From assembly GCF_024518835.1 (NCBI RefSeq), contig NZ_JANIGO010000001.1, positions 868,001-932,000 on the forward strand: 64,000 bases of DNA, written 5' to 3'. The notes under the pieces were generated by a model, which did not search any database, was not told the origin of the DNA, and was given only the letters and a program-made list of their open reading frames with translations. The translations under genes were made by a program, and so were the position numbers. Source of the stretch: Limnobacter humi. GTDB lineage: Bacteria; Pseudomonadota; Gammaproteobacteria; Burkholderiales; Burkholderiaceae_B. Positions within the stretch are counted from its first letter, which is position 1. Each line of letters starts with the position of its first letter. Of this stretch, positions 44,181 to 51,215 are shown in pieces.

Positions 44181-44834
44181 TTAGTCTGCCTGAAATTTTT
44201 CCGATTCCAGAATGGTGTGGTTGGGATTGTTGCGCAGGGCTTCAGCCAACATCACCGCCGCCAAACGCTCCACTTTCACACTGCGCAGCCGCTTGGGCAG
44301 CAGAGGGTTCAACAGTCGGGAGGCTTTTACCCCAATTTCTTCACCCAGACGGAATTCCTCGCGATCCCCGTCCAGCAAACCAGGGCGGGCAATCACCACG
44401 CGCTGAAAGCCGGCCTTCAGCACCGCCTGCTCCGCTTCGCCTTTGGTGCGCAGGTAAAGTCCACGGGCTTTGGGGTTGGCCATGCTGGATGAATTGAGCA
44501 CAGCCGTGTGGGTGCCATGGCGCGCAGCCAGTGTGGCCACATTGTTCACCAAATGCAGGTCCACTTCCCGAAACTTTTCGGGGGTGCCTGCTTGTTTGAT
44601 GGTGGTGCCCAGCGTGCATATGATTGCATCAGCCTTCCACCACGGGGCGTCGCTGGGCAAGTTCGCCATGTCGACCACCGGGTTGCAGAGCTTGGGGTGT
44701 TGGGCCAGCAGGCTCGCCGCCAAGGGGCGGCGAGTGACAGCGGTCACCTGGTGCACATCGGGGTGTTTGAGCGCAAGGTTCAGTACCGCGCGCCCCACCA
44801 CCCCAGTGGCACCGAATAACAACAGCGACGCCAA
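44181..44834 (-). CDS. NAD(P)-binding atypical SDR protein
   Basis: 217 residues. Nucleotide-binding start LLLFGATGVVGRAVL, then AVTRRPL, DAIICTLGTTIKQAG, and SSSMANPKARGLYLRTKGEAEQAV with a Tyr/Lys pair (LYLRTK) like the short-chain fold of HTATIP2/NmrA-type proteins, and VIARPGLLDGDR. Probably an oxidoreductase or a redox-sensing protein. It lies one base from the next minus-strand SDR gene and likely shares its transcript. Confidence 0.8.
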   Translation of the reverse strand: MASLLLFGATGVVGRAVLNLALKHPDVHQVTAVTRRPLAASLLAQHPKLCNPVVDMANLPSDAPWWKADAIICTLGTTIKQAGTPEKFREVDLHLVNNVATLAARHGTHTAVLNSSSMANPKARGLYLRTKGEAEQAVLKAGFQRVVIARPGLLDGDREEFRLGEEIGVKASRLLNPLLPKRLRSVKVERLAAVMLAEALRNNPNHTILESEKFQAD

Positions 44835-44835
44835 A

Positions 44836-45747
44836 TCAGGCCTTCTGGGTTTCTTTGGCTGCAGCGGTGTTTTTCTTTTTGCGCGCCAGTTGCTTGTCGC
44901 GCATTTTCTTCATCTGCCCCACGATGATGGCCTGATAGCTTTCGGGCAGTGCACGCACCATGGCGTCCATGGCCACGGCGTCTGGTCCGACCAGTACGCG
45001 ACGCTTGTTGCCCTTCACAGCTTTCAGAATGATGTCAGCGGCTTTTTCAGCGCTGGTGATGAAGAATTTTTCGAAAAACGCTTTGCCAGATTCAGCATCC
45101 GTTCCCGTGAACTTTTCAATGGCGGGAGAAGCCACGCTCTTGCGGGCAATCGCTGTCTTGATGCCACCGGGGTGAACGCTGGTGGCGGACACGCCACAGT
45201 TCATGAAATCCAGTTCCTGACGCAGGCTTTCGGTGAAGCCGCGCACCGCAAACTTGGTGGCGTTGTAAGTGGACTGGGTGGGCTGTGCGCACAGGCCAAA
45301 CAGGCTGGAGGTGTTGATGATGTGACCTTCGCCGGATGCCTTCAGGTAGGGCAGGAACGCCTTGGTGCCGTACACCACGCCCCAAAAATTGATGCCCATG
45401 ATCCAGTCGAACTTGTCATAGTCAATGTCTTCAATCGGGGTGGCATAGGCCACACCGGCGTTGTTGAAAATCAGATTGACTTTGCCATGGTCCTTGGCGG
45501 TTTTGTCGGCCCAGGCGTACATGTCTGCACGGCTAGAGACATCCAGCTCCTGGCTGGTGATCTTGATGTCATGGCCAGCTTCGTCTGCAGCCGATTTGGC
45601 CAGTTTGACGGTCTCGGTCAGGCCTTTGGTGTCCACGTCGGAGATGGACAGGGAAGCGCCTTCACGCGCCAATTGAACCGCCAGTGTGCGGCCCATGCCG
45701 GATGCTGCGCCGGTGATGGCGGCCACTTTGCCTTTGAATGATTTCAT
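44836..45747 (-). CDS. Short-chain dehydrogenase/reductase
   Basis: 303 residues. Classical SDR: cofactor motif TGAASGMGR, NNAGVA, catalytic Ser in INTSSLFG, Tyr/Lys in STYNATKFAVRG, and HPGGIKT. The C-terminal ~60 residues (Lys/Ala-rich) are longer than in compact SDRs. The substrate is unknown; the divergent TetR gene suggests control by a hydrophobic or aldehyde-like effector. Transcribed away from the TetR gene across ~115 bases with inverted repeats. Confidence 0.88.
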   Translation of the reverse strand: MKSFKGKVAAITGAASGMGRTLAVQLAREGASLSISDVDTKGLTETVKLAKSAADEAGHDIKITSQELDVSSRADMYAWADKTAKDHGKVNLIFNNAGVAYATPIEDIDYDKFDWIMGINFWGVVYGTKAFLPYLKASGEGHIINTSSLFGLCAQPTQSTYNATKFAVRGFTESLRQELDFMNCGVSATSVHPGGIKTAIARKSVASPAIEKFTGTDAESGKAFFEKFFITSAEKAADIILKAVKGNKRRVLVGPDAVAMDAMVRALPESYQAIIVGQMKKMRDKQLARKKKNTAAAKETQKA

Positions 45748-45798
45748 GTTGTGTCTCCGCAGATGTGGTTATTGCTTGGGTATTGGATGATCGACAAT

Positions 45799-45818
45799 TT
45801 GACAATCGTGGTTGTCAA
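45799..45818. promoter_or_regulatory. Candidate TetR operator
   Basis: Inverted repeat TTGACAA, spacer TCGTGG, TTGTCAA: a perfect seven-base palindrome arm pair in the SDR/TetR divergent gap. A second one, ATGAGG-GTG-CCTCAT, lies at 45823-45837. TetR proteins commonly bind such sites between divergent genes. Confidence 0.55.
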
Positions 45819-45861
45819 TTTAATGAGGGTGCCTCATACTGTCAATGGCTATTTTTTGAGT

Positions 45862-46560
45862 ATGTCTTCCAATATGAGTTTGACCAAGACGGAAACAGCG
45901 GTGAAAGCAGAAGGGCGACGTTACCGGGGGGTGTCCAATGAAGTACGGACCGCCGAGCGGCGAATGAAGCTGATTGAAGCGGGCATCAAGATTTTTGGTT
46001 CTAGCGGTTATCACGCAGCCACGGTCAAGGGCTTGTGCCAGGAAGCCGGGCTGACGGAACGGTATTTCTACGAAAGCTTCCCCAATGCCGAGGCCTTGTT
46101 TACCGCCTGCTATTTGCACATCACCGACACCTTGCGGGGCCGCTTGCAGCAGGTGCTGCTGGGCATGGGTGATGAAGGGTTGGAAGAGGCCACCACCACA
46201 GGTCTGACCGTGTTTTTTACGCAGTTCAAGGAACAACCCGAAGCGGCGCGCATTCTGCTGGTGGAGGTGTTGACCGTGAACCGGCACCTGGAAGAACTGT
46301 CATTGAGAACCCTTTACAGCTTTGTGGAAATGCTGGAGGCGCTGGCCAAACCGCTGATTGAACAGCGCGCCAAGGGCGACCCAGATGTACACCTGGATTC
46401 CACACTGTTGGCATCGGGCCTGGTGGGCTCGGTGTTGTACATGGCTGCCCGCTGGGCGCTGGAAGGGTGCCGTCAGCCAGTGGAGCATGTGGTTGAAAAC
46501 GCCATGCTGATTTTCCGGGGAGTGGGTTTCAGTTTGGTGGGTGGGATGCCACGGGGTTAG
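45862..46560 (+). CDS. TetR family transcriptional regulator
   Basis: 232 residues from ATG 45862 (ATG 45874 possible; the open frame begins at 45751 but that would cross the operator). N-terminal helix-turn-helix: AGIKIFGSSGYHAATVKGLCQEAGLTERYFYESF (longer than 20, so key parts are GYHAATVKGLC and ERYFYESF). The C-terminal helical ligand domain is unlike well-known members. It is divergent from the SDR pair and the palindromes between them suggest it represses the pair and itself. Confidence 0.88.
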   Translation: MSSNMSLTKTETAVKAEGRRYRGVSNEVRTAERRMKLIEAGIKIFGSSGYHAATVKGLCQEAGLTERYFYESFPNAEALFTACYLHITDTLRGRLQQVLLGMGDEGLEEATTTGLTVFFTQFKEQPEAARILLVEVLTVNRHLEELSLRTLYSFVEMLEALAKPLIEQRAKGDPDVHLDSTLLASGLVGSVLYMAARWALEGCRQPVEHVVENAMLIFRGVGFSLVGGMPRG

Positions 46561-46688
46561 TGGTGCTACTACACAGATGGTATGCCCTGCGCGGTCACAC
46601 CCCTTGGCGACGGCCAATCTGTAGTTCAAAACCTGAGCCTCGCGATCGCTGAGGTCGCCCCTCCAAAAAGCGAGTCGGGATCGACCTC

Positions 46689-46711
46689 TGAACTGACCGT
46701 TGGTCAGTTCA
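46689..46711. repeat. Perfect hairpin, 10 pairs
   Basis: TGAACTGACC, loop GTT, GGTCAGTTCA. It has no adjacent T-run. Located in the gene-free region after the TetR gene. Confidence 0.7.
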
Positions 46712-46894
46712 CCGCGCTTGCTTGGCACGGTTTTGCAGATTGTCCTGAATGTCGCTGCAGGGGAGATGAACCGCGCAGGCCAACAAACCGGTGCAGCCTA
46801 CATGCTCGGTGCCATAAGCCCCGGCAATACCGGTATGCCCGGCGCCGAACAGTCAGCCACCCGATCGGCTTGACCCGCACAGCATTCGAACAGA

Positions 46895-46938
46895 CGGACC
46901 GAGATGTTTGAGCCACGTAGTGGCGAGTTCTCGGTCCG
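46895..46938. repeat. Nested perfect hairpin, 10 plus 5 pairs
   Basis: Outer arms CGGACCGAGA and TCTCGGTCCG; inner arms GCCAC and GTGGC around GTA. Such a long compound stem is the strongest sign of RNA structure in the window. Confidence 0.7.
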
Positions 46939-47046
46939 GTTTGAAGGCGCGGGGCAACCTTTACATTGGGGGGCGTTCGGCACGGGCGGCCGGTGTTGCT
47001 GGGAGCAATAAACTGGCACAAGTTGCCGGTGTTGCAAACAGGAAAT

Positions 47047-47076
47047 AAAAAAACCCCGGCATCAAACCGGGGTTTT
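47047..47076 (-). terminator. Rho-independent terminator of the cytochrome c gene
   Basis: Stem AAAACCCCGG / CCGGGGTTTT with a seven-base loop. On the minus strand the stem is followed by seven T, so it ends the minus-strand gene at 47114. It is weaker in the plus direction. Confidence 0.85.
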
Positions 47077-47113
47077 CAACATCACCAGGCTCAGTGACTG
47101 AGCCCGATCGACA

Positions 47114-47674
47114 TTACTTTGCAGCGGGGACAGCCGGTGCAGCAGCACCATCCGCGGCGGGCGCAGCAGCGGGTGCTGCAGGCTCAGGCGCTTTGAAGTT
47201 GGCACCGGCTTCGTTGGCCATATAGGCCACCGCGCGGCCTACTTCAACATCGTCCAGGTCGGGGTTGCCACCCTTGGCTGGCATGGCGCGAATGCCTTCT
47301 ACCGCATGTTTCCACAGGGTGTCGAAACCTTGCGACAGGCGGGGCCCCCACTGGCCTTTGTCACCAAACTTGGGTGCACCGGCAGCACCGGCACCGTGAC
47401 AGGCTGCGCAAGCGCCTGTGTACACTTCCTGGCCAGTCTTCAGCACCTTGGGTGCGTTGGCATCCAGAAACTCCACGGAGCCTACCGGCTTCAAGCGTTC
47501 GGCAATGGCCTCGTCAGTCATGGCGTTGCTGCCAGCGGCGGGCTTGTTGCCAGTGCTGACATAGTTGGCCAGCAGGATAATGATGAAAACCGGCACCACA
47601 AAGGAAGCCACAATGGCCACAATCAGCTGCTTGGGTGTTTTAAACGGCAGTTCGTGTTCGTTGGAGTCGCTCAT
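47114..47674 (-). CDS. Membrane-anchored cytochrome c5-like protein
   Basis: 186 residues. One N-terminal membrane helix (~18-40) anchors a periplasmic c-type haem domain with CAACH and a distal Met near GIRAMPAKGG. The sequence DKGQWGPRL and VAYMANEAG are typical of the cytochrome c5 family. An Ala/Pro-rich C-terminal tail of ~30 residues is low complexity. It is a small electron carrier. It is divergent from the cytochrome b561 gene and ends at a good terminator. Confidence 0.92.
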   Translation of the reverse strand: MSDSNEHELPFKTPKQLIVAIVASFVVPVFIIILLANYVSTGNKPAAGSNAMTDEAIAERLKPVGSVEFLDANAPKVLKTGQEVYTGACAACHGAGAAGAPKFGDKGQWGPRLSQGFDTLWKHAVEGIRAMPAKGGNPDLDDVEVGRAVAYMANEAGANFKAPEPAAPAAAPAADGAAAPAVPAAK

Positions 47675-47874
47675 ACCACATCCTGTTTAATTGTTAGCGC
47701 GAGGGGTAAACCGGTGTGCACTGCCAGCATCCATGCCCTTGGGGACTCATCCACCAGCCCGGTAAACTGTACGCAGCGCCAAAACAACTGTAAATTGTAT
47801 CTTGAAAAAACCCAAAGCCCCAAACAGAATTTGCGGGAAAAATGTTGTCAATCAAGCACAAGGACTTCACGGAC

Positions 47875-48438
47875 ATGCCGTCGACCCCCACTCCATCCCG
47901 CTATAACCCGCTCATGATGCTGCTGCACTGGGCCATGGCCTTGGGTTTGGCTGTTGCTTTTGGCATGGGTTTGTACATGGTGGACATTCCGGGCATCACG
48001 CCGTTTAAGCTGAAACTGTTCAATTGGCACAAGTGGCTGGGCGTTAGCCTGTTTGCCCTGTTGATGATTCGGATTTTGGTGCGAGCCGGGTCGACCTTGC
48101 CCAGTTACCCGGCCAGTTGGGCGGGGCGACTCATGGTTTTGGTCAAATCGGGCCACTGGGCACTGTATGCCATGATGTTGATCACGCCCGTGTTGGGTTA
48201 TCTGTATAGCCTGGCAGCCGGTTACCCGGTGGTGTGGTTTGGTGTCATCGAGTTGCCGGTGATCATTCACAAAGACCCGGCCCTCAAGGAAGTATTTGAA
48301 GAACTGCATGAACTTTCAGCCTGGGGGCTGGTCATTCTGGTGGCGGGGCACGTGCTCATGGCGGTCAAGCATGAGTGGATGGACAATACCCGAATTCTGG
48401 GCAAGATGATTCCTGGCCTGAGGGTCGACAAGCAGTGA
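47875..48438 (+). CDS. Cytochrome b561
   Basis: 187 residues from ATG 47875 (ATG 47842 possible). Four membrane helices with paired histidine ligands: LMMLLHWAMAL in helix 1, NWHKWLGVS in helix 2, KSGHWALYAM in helix 3 and GHVLMAVKHEWMD near the end. YceJ-type cytochromes b561 pass electrons in the inner membrane and are often followed by YceI, as here. The next gene begins ~8 bases on. Confidence 0.92.
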   Translation: MPSTPTPSRYNPLMMLLHWAMALGLAVAFGMGLYMVDIPGITPFKLKLFNWHKWLGVSLFALLMIRILVRAGSTLPSYPASWAGRLMVLVKSGHWALYAMMLITPVLGYLYSLAAGYPVVWFGVIELPVIIHKDPALKEVFEELHELSAWGLVILVAGHVLMAVKHEWMDNTRILGKMIPGLRVDKQ

Positions 48439-48446
48439 GGCAAGCG

Positions 48447-49013
48447 ATGCGGTTGAAGTTTGGAAATGGAATGGCTGCGGTGTTGACCGTGGCGGGTATG
48501 TTGGTGTCCGGTGTTGCACAGGCCGACCCGGTCGACCCGGCACAAAGCCTGGTTCGGGCCACCTTCAAACAGTTCAATGTGCCGGTGAGTGGTGATTTCA
48601 AGAAGTTTTCTGGCCAGGTGGATTTCAATGCGGCCAAACCGGAAGCCACCAAAGCCACCGTCACGGTTCAAACCGCCAGCTTTGACCTGGGCGACCCGCT
48701 GTACAACAAAGAGGTGGCCAAACCCGACTGGTTTGATTCGGCCAAATTTCCAGATGCCACTTTTTCGGTGACCAGCGTGAAGCCCGCTGGCAAGGGCTAT
48801 CAAGCCACTGGCGACCTGACCATTCGCGGCATCAAGAAGCCGCTGACATTTCCGGTGAGTATTCAATCCCAGGGTGGCAAATCCGTGTTCTCTGGTCAAA
48901 CGAAAATCAAGCGGCTGGATTTCAAAGTGGGCGCCTCGGGCGAATGGGCTGATACCAGCTTGGTGGCTGACGAGGTGGTGATTGGTTTCAAGCTGGTGAC
49001 CACCGGAAAATAA
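48447..49013 (+). CDS. YceI family periplasmic protein, first copy
   Basis: 188 residues from ATG 48447 (GAGG six bases before; GTG 48435 is also possible). Signal peptide ending VSGVAQA|DP. The lipocalin-like YceI fold is seen in ATFKQFNVPVSGDFKKFSG, PDATFSVTSV and LTIRGIKKPLTFPV. YceI proteins bind polyisoprenoids or related lipids. It follows cytochrome b561 in one transcript, the usual yceJ-yceI order. Confidence 0.92.
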   Translation: MRLKFGNGMAAVLTVAGMLVSGVAQADPVDPAQSLVRATFKQFNVPVSGDFKKFSGQVDFNAAKPEATKATVTVQTASFDLGDPLYNKEVAKPDWFDSAKFPDATFSVTSVKPAGKGYQATGDLTIRGIKKPLTFPVSIQSQGGKSVFSGQTKIKRLDFKVGASGEWADTSLVADEVVIGFKLVTTGK

Positions 49014-49066
49014 AAAACCGGGCTCATGGTGTGAGCTCGGACAGATTCCATGCAGGAGCAGAGACA

Positions 49067-49663
49067 ATGACAACACGAAAGCGGCCGCTGGCCGCCTTGA
49101 TCGTCGGCGCGGTGTGTGTGGCCGCTGCCAGTGTGGCCCACGCGGCGGTGGACAAATACCTGGTGGACCCCGGCCACACCTACCCGGCCTTTGAGGCCGA
49201 CCACTTGGGGGGGTTGTCGATTTGGCGCGGCAAAATCAACAAGACCAAAGGCACCGTGACGCTGGACCGGGTCAACAAAACCGGAACCGTGAACATCGAG
49301 ATGGACGCCAGCACCATTGACTTTGGCCACAGCAAAATGAATGAAGAGGCCAAGGGCGTGGACATGTTCGACGTGGAGGCCTACCCGACCATCGAGTACG
49401 TTGGAAAGTCCATGCGTTTTGAGGGCGACAAACCCGTGGAGGTGCTGGGCGAACTCACGTTGAAAGGCGTGACCAAACCGGTCAACCTCACCATCAAGCA
49501 GTTCAAGTGCATCAACCACCCGTTCAAGAAAGTGGAAGTGTGCGGTGCCGACGCCGAAGCCAACTTCAAGCGCACCGACTTCAACCTCGGTTATGCCGTG
49601 GACCGTGGCTTTTTACCCGAGGTGAAGGTGCGCATTTCCATCGAAGCGGTCAAGCAGCCTTAA
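49067..49663 (+). CDS. YceI family periplasmic protein, second copy
   Basis: 198 residues from ATG 49067 after an AGGAG site. Signal peptide ending VAHA|AV. The barrel signatures are VDPGHTYPAFEADHLGG, ASTIDFGHSKMNEE, YPTIEYVGKSMRFEG and LTLKGVTKPVNLTIKQF. It differs from the first copy, which may be specific for another lipid. A nine-pair hairpin (49018-49040) lies between the two YceI genes. Tandem YceI genes with b561 suggest a redox-lipid module. Confidence 0.92.
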   Translation: MTTRKRPLAALIVGAVCVAAASVAHAAVDKYLVDPGHTYPAFEADHLGGLSIWRGKINKTKGTVTLDRVNKTGTVNIEMDASTIDFGHSKMNEEAKGVDMFDVEAYPTIEYVGKSMRFEGDKPVEVLGELTLKGVTKPVNLTIKQFKCINHPFKKVEVCGADAEANFKRTDFNLGYAVDRGFLPEVKVRISIEAVKQP

Positions 49664-50256
49664 GCAGACGCCACTGCAGCTTCAATTTCGGCAAAGGTAT
49701 TGGCCTTGACCGGGTCGAACACGGGGATGCCCATTTGGCGGGCAATTTGCGTGGCCGAGAACAAACCCACCACACGCAGGTTGCCTTGGCGGTTGTCCAC
49801 CACCAGGGCGTGTTGCCGGTTGTGGGCTTTCAGTGTGGCAATGATGTGGCCCACCTCCGCGCGGGACACTGCACCAAATTCCAGAAATTCCAGATCGGGC
49901 AGTTTCACCATGACGTCGTTCACGGTGAGCTCGGGCACACTGCGGCCACTGTTGGCGGCTTGAACAATCGCGAGTTCACCGGCCAGGTCATTGGCGGTGA
50001 TCAGGCCCAGCAGGTTGCCCTGTGCGTTGCGCACAAACAGCAGCTTCACGCCGCACACAATCATGGTGGTGCGGGCCTGCTCGAGGTTTTCGGCGGGGTC
50101 GATGCTCACTGGCTGAATGCGGCGCAAGTCGGTCATGGCGTCAAAGGCGGGTGAGTCGGCAGTCAGCTTGATTGGCCGACTGGGGTCGCTGACGGTGATC
50201 ACGTCAGTGGCGCCTGCGGTGATGTGTTCAAGTGGCTGATAGTGTTGTCGAATCAT
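49660..50256 (-). CDS. CBS-domain protein
   Basis: 198 residues with a pair of CBS repeats: roughly residues 45-100 (VSIDPAENLEQARTTM, LLGLITANDLAGE) and 110-190 (VNDVMVKLP, HALVVDNRQGNLRVVGLFSATQI). CBS pairs bind adenine nucleotides such as AMP or ATP and act as regulatory modules. No enzyme or channel domain is attached. It converges on the YceI gene with a four-base overlap. Confidence 0.88.
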   Translation of the reverse strand: MIRQHYQPLEHITAGATDVITVSDPSRPIKLTADSPAFDAMTDLRRIQPVSIDPAENLEQARTTMIVCGVKLLFVRNAQGNLLGLITANDLAGELAIVQAANSGRSVPELTVNDVMVKLPDLEFLEFGAVSRAEVGHIIATLKAHNRQHALVVDNRQGNLRVVGLFSATQIARQMGIPVFDPVKANTFAEIEAAVASA

Positions 50257-50340
50257 TGCCCTAACCCCCTTCTATTATTTGAAAGTCCAGTCTACGCCGC
50301 TGGCTTGAAGTTACAAGTGCGGGCAAACACGGAATACAGG

Positions 50341-50375
50341 AACAAAGGCCCCTCAATTGTTTGAGGCCTTGTTTC
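50341..50375 (-). terminator. Probable terminator of the alpha/beta hydrolase gene
   Basis: Imperfect stem AACAAAGGCCCCTCAA / TTGAGGCCTTGTT 44 bases beyond the stop on the minus strand. Bulges and a short T-run lower confidence. Confidence 0.45.
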
Positions 50376-50418
50376 TGTGAGGTTGCTGGGCGGGTAAGGT
50401 TCGCTGCTTTACAAAGCT

Positions 50419-51144
50419 TTACTTGAGCGGCGTGCCCAGTGCGTAGGGCAGCAGGTCCATCACTTCGGTGCTGATGCCCATGGACAGGTGGGGTGTCTGG
50501 ATTTCAATGTGCTCTACATTGGGCGAGAAGCGGTCGATACAGGCTTGCCAGCTGACGATGCTGTCTTTCTTGCAATACAGGGCCACGATGGGGCACACAA
50601 TGGGCTGCTCAAAGCGCTTCAAGGTGCTGTTCTCGATGGACTCCACGTCGGTGCCCTTCAGGTCGTACAGGCCGCGCACGGCCGTGTACTTGGGGCCACC
50701 GACCACTGGGCTGCCGATGGTCACAATGCGGCTCACGTTTTGCTGAACCTCGCGTGCGGCTTCGCGCGCCAGGTAGCCGCCCAAGCTCCAGCCCAACAAT
50801 TTGATGGGGCTTTGGGCTTCCTCAGACAGGCGCTTGATGTCGTCTATCACTTGCGGCAGCAGCTTGCCCACCTCGCCGTGGTTAAAACCTGCGCTCCAGT
50901 GCACGGCGTTGTAACCCAGCGACTCCATGTACCGCTTGATCAAGCTCATGGCTGCAGGGCCCGAGCCAAAACCGGGCAACAGCAGAATGGTTTGCCCCTG
51001 GCCCACATTTTTGCGGGGCAGAAAGCGCCATTGAACAGCCAGTTTGGCCGCTTCCAGCGGCGCCCGGGCTTCGCCCAGCAGCAGGCTCAGTTTGGGCTTC
51101 CGGATGGTGTTTCCGTAACGTTTCTGGAATTCGGCTTTGTTCAT
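50419..51144 (-). CDS. Alpha/beta hydrolase
   Basis: 241 residues from ATG 51144; the open frame continues upstream but is unconserved. Catalytic serine in the nucleophile elbow GWSLGGYLA, oxyanion region LLLPGFGSGPAAM, and a plausible His in TPHLSMG near the C-terminus with Asp in CKKDSIVSW. Substrate unknown; lipase or esterase-like. No signal peptide. The next minus-strand gene is the SulP transporter. Confidence 0.82.
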   Translation of the reverse strand: MNKAEFQKRYGNTIRKPKLSLLLGEARAPLEAAKLAVQWRFLPRKNVGQGQTILLLPGFGSGPAAMSLIKRYMESLGYNAVHWSAGFNHGEVGKLLPQVIDDIKRLSEEAQSPIKLLGWSLGGYLAREAAREVQQNVSRIVTIGSPVVGGPKYTAVRGLYDLKGTDVESIENSTLKRFEQPIVCPIVALYCKKDSIVSWQACIDRFSPNVEHIEIQTPHLSMGISTEVMDLLPYALGTPLK

Positions 51145-51215
51145 GACATGGGTGGTTTTTTGTATACACCCGTGAACATACGGCATGCTGGGCGCTTGGA
51201 CAAAGAGTAAACCTT

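Larger units (their letters stand above)
46561..47045. other. Gene-free, hairpin-rich region (candidate structured RNA)
   Basis: No open frame here looks protein-coding: those over 80 codons have no family match and unconvincing composition. There are several perfect stems: 46689-46711 (TGAACTGACC/GGTCAGTTCA, three-base loop), a nested one at 46895-46938 (CGGACCGAGA/TCTCGGTCCG enclosing GCCAC-GTA-GTGGC), a GCGATCGC palindrome inside CCTC/GAGG at 46639-46654, and further short stems to 47045. It matches neither RNase P RNA, tmRNA nor 4.5S RNA as I know them. It could be a noncoding RNA or decayed sequence. Confidence 0.5.

Noticed and set aside
46582-46911. 109-codon open frame in the gap after the TetR gene
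   Set aside because: No ribosome site, odd composition and no similarity; the region is better explained by hairpins.
46561-47045. 6S RNA, RNase P RNA or tmRNA in the hairpin-rich region
   Set aside because: None of the conserved core motifs of those RNAs could be found on either strand.
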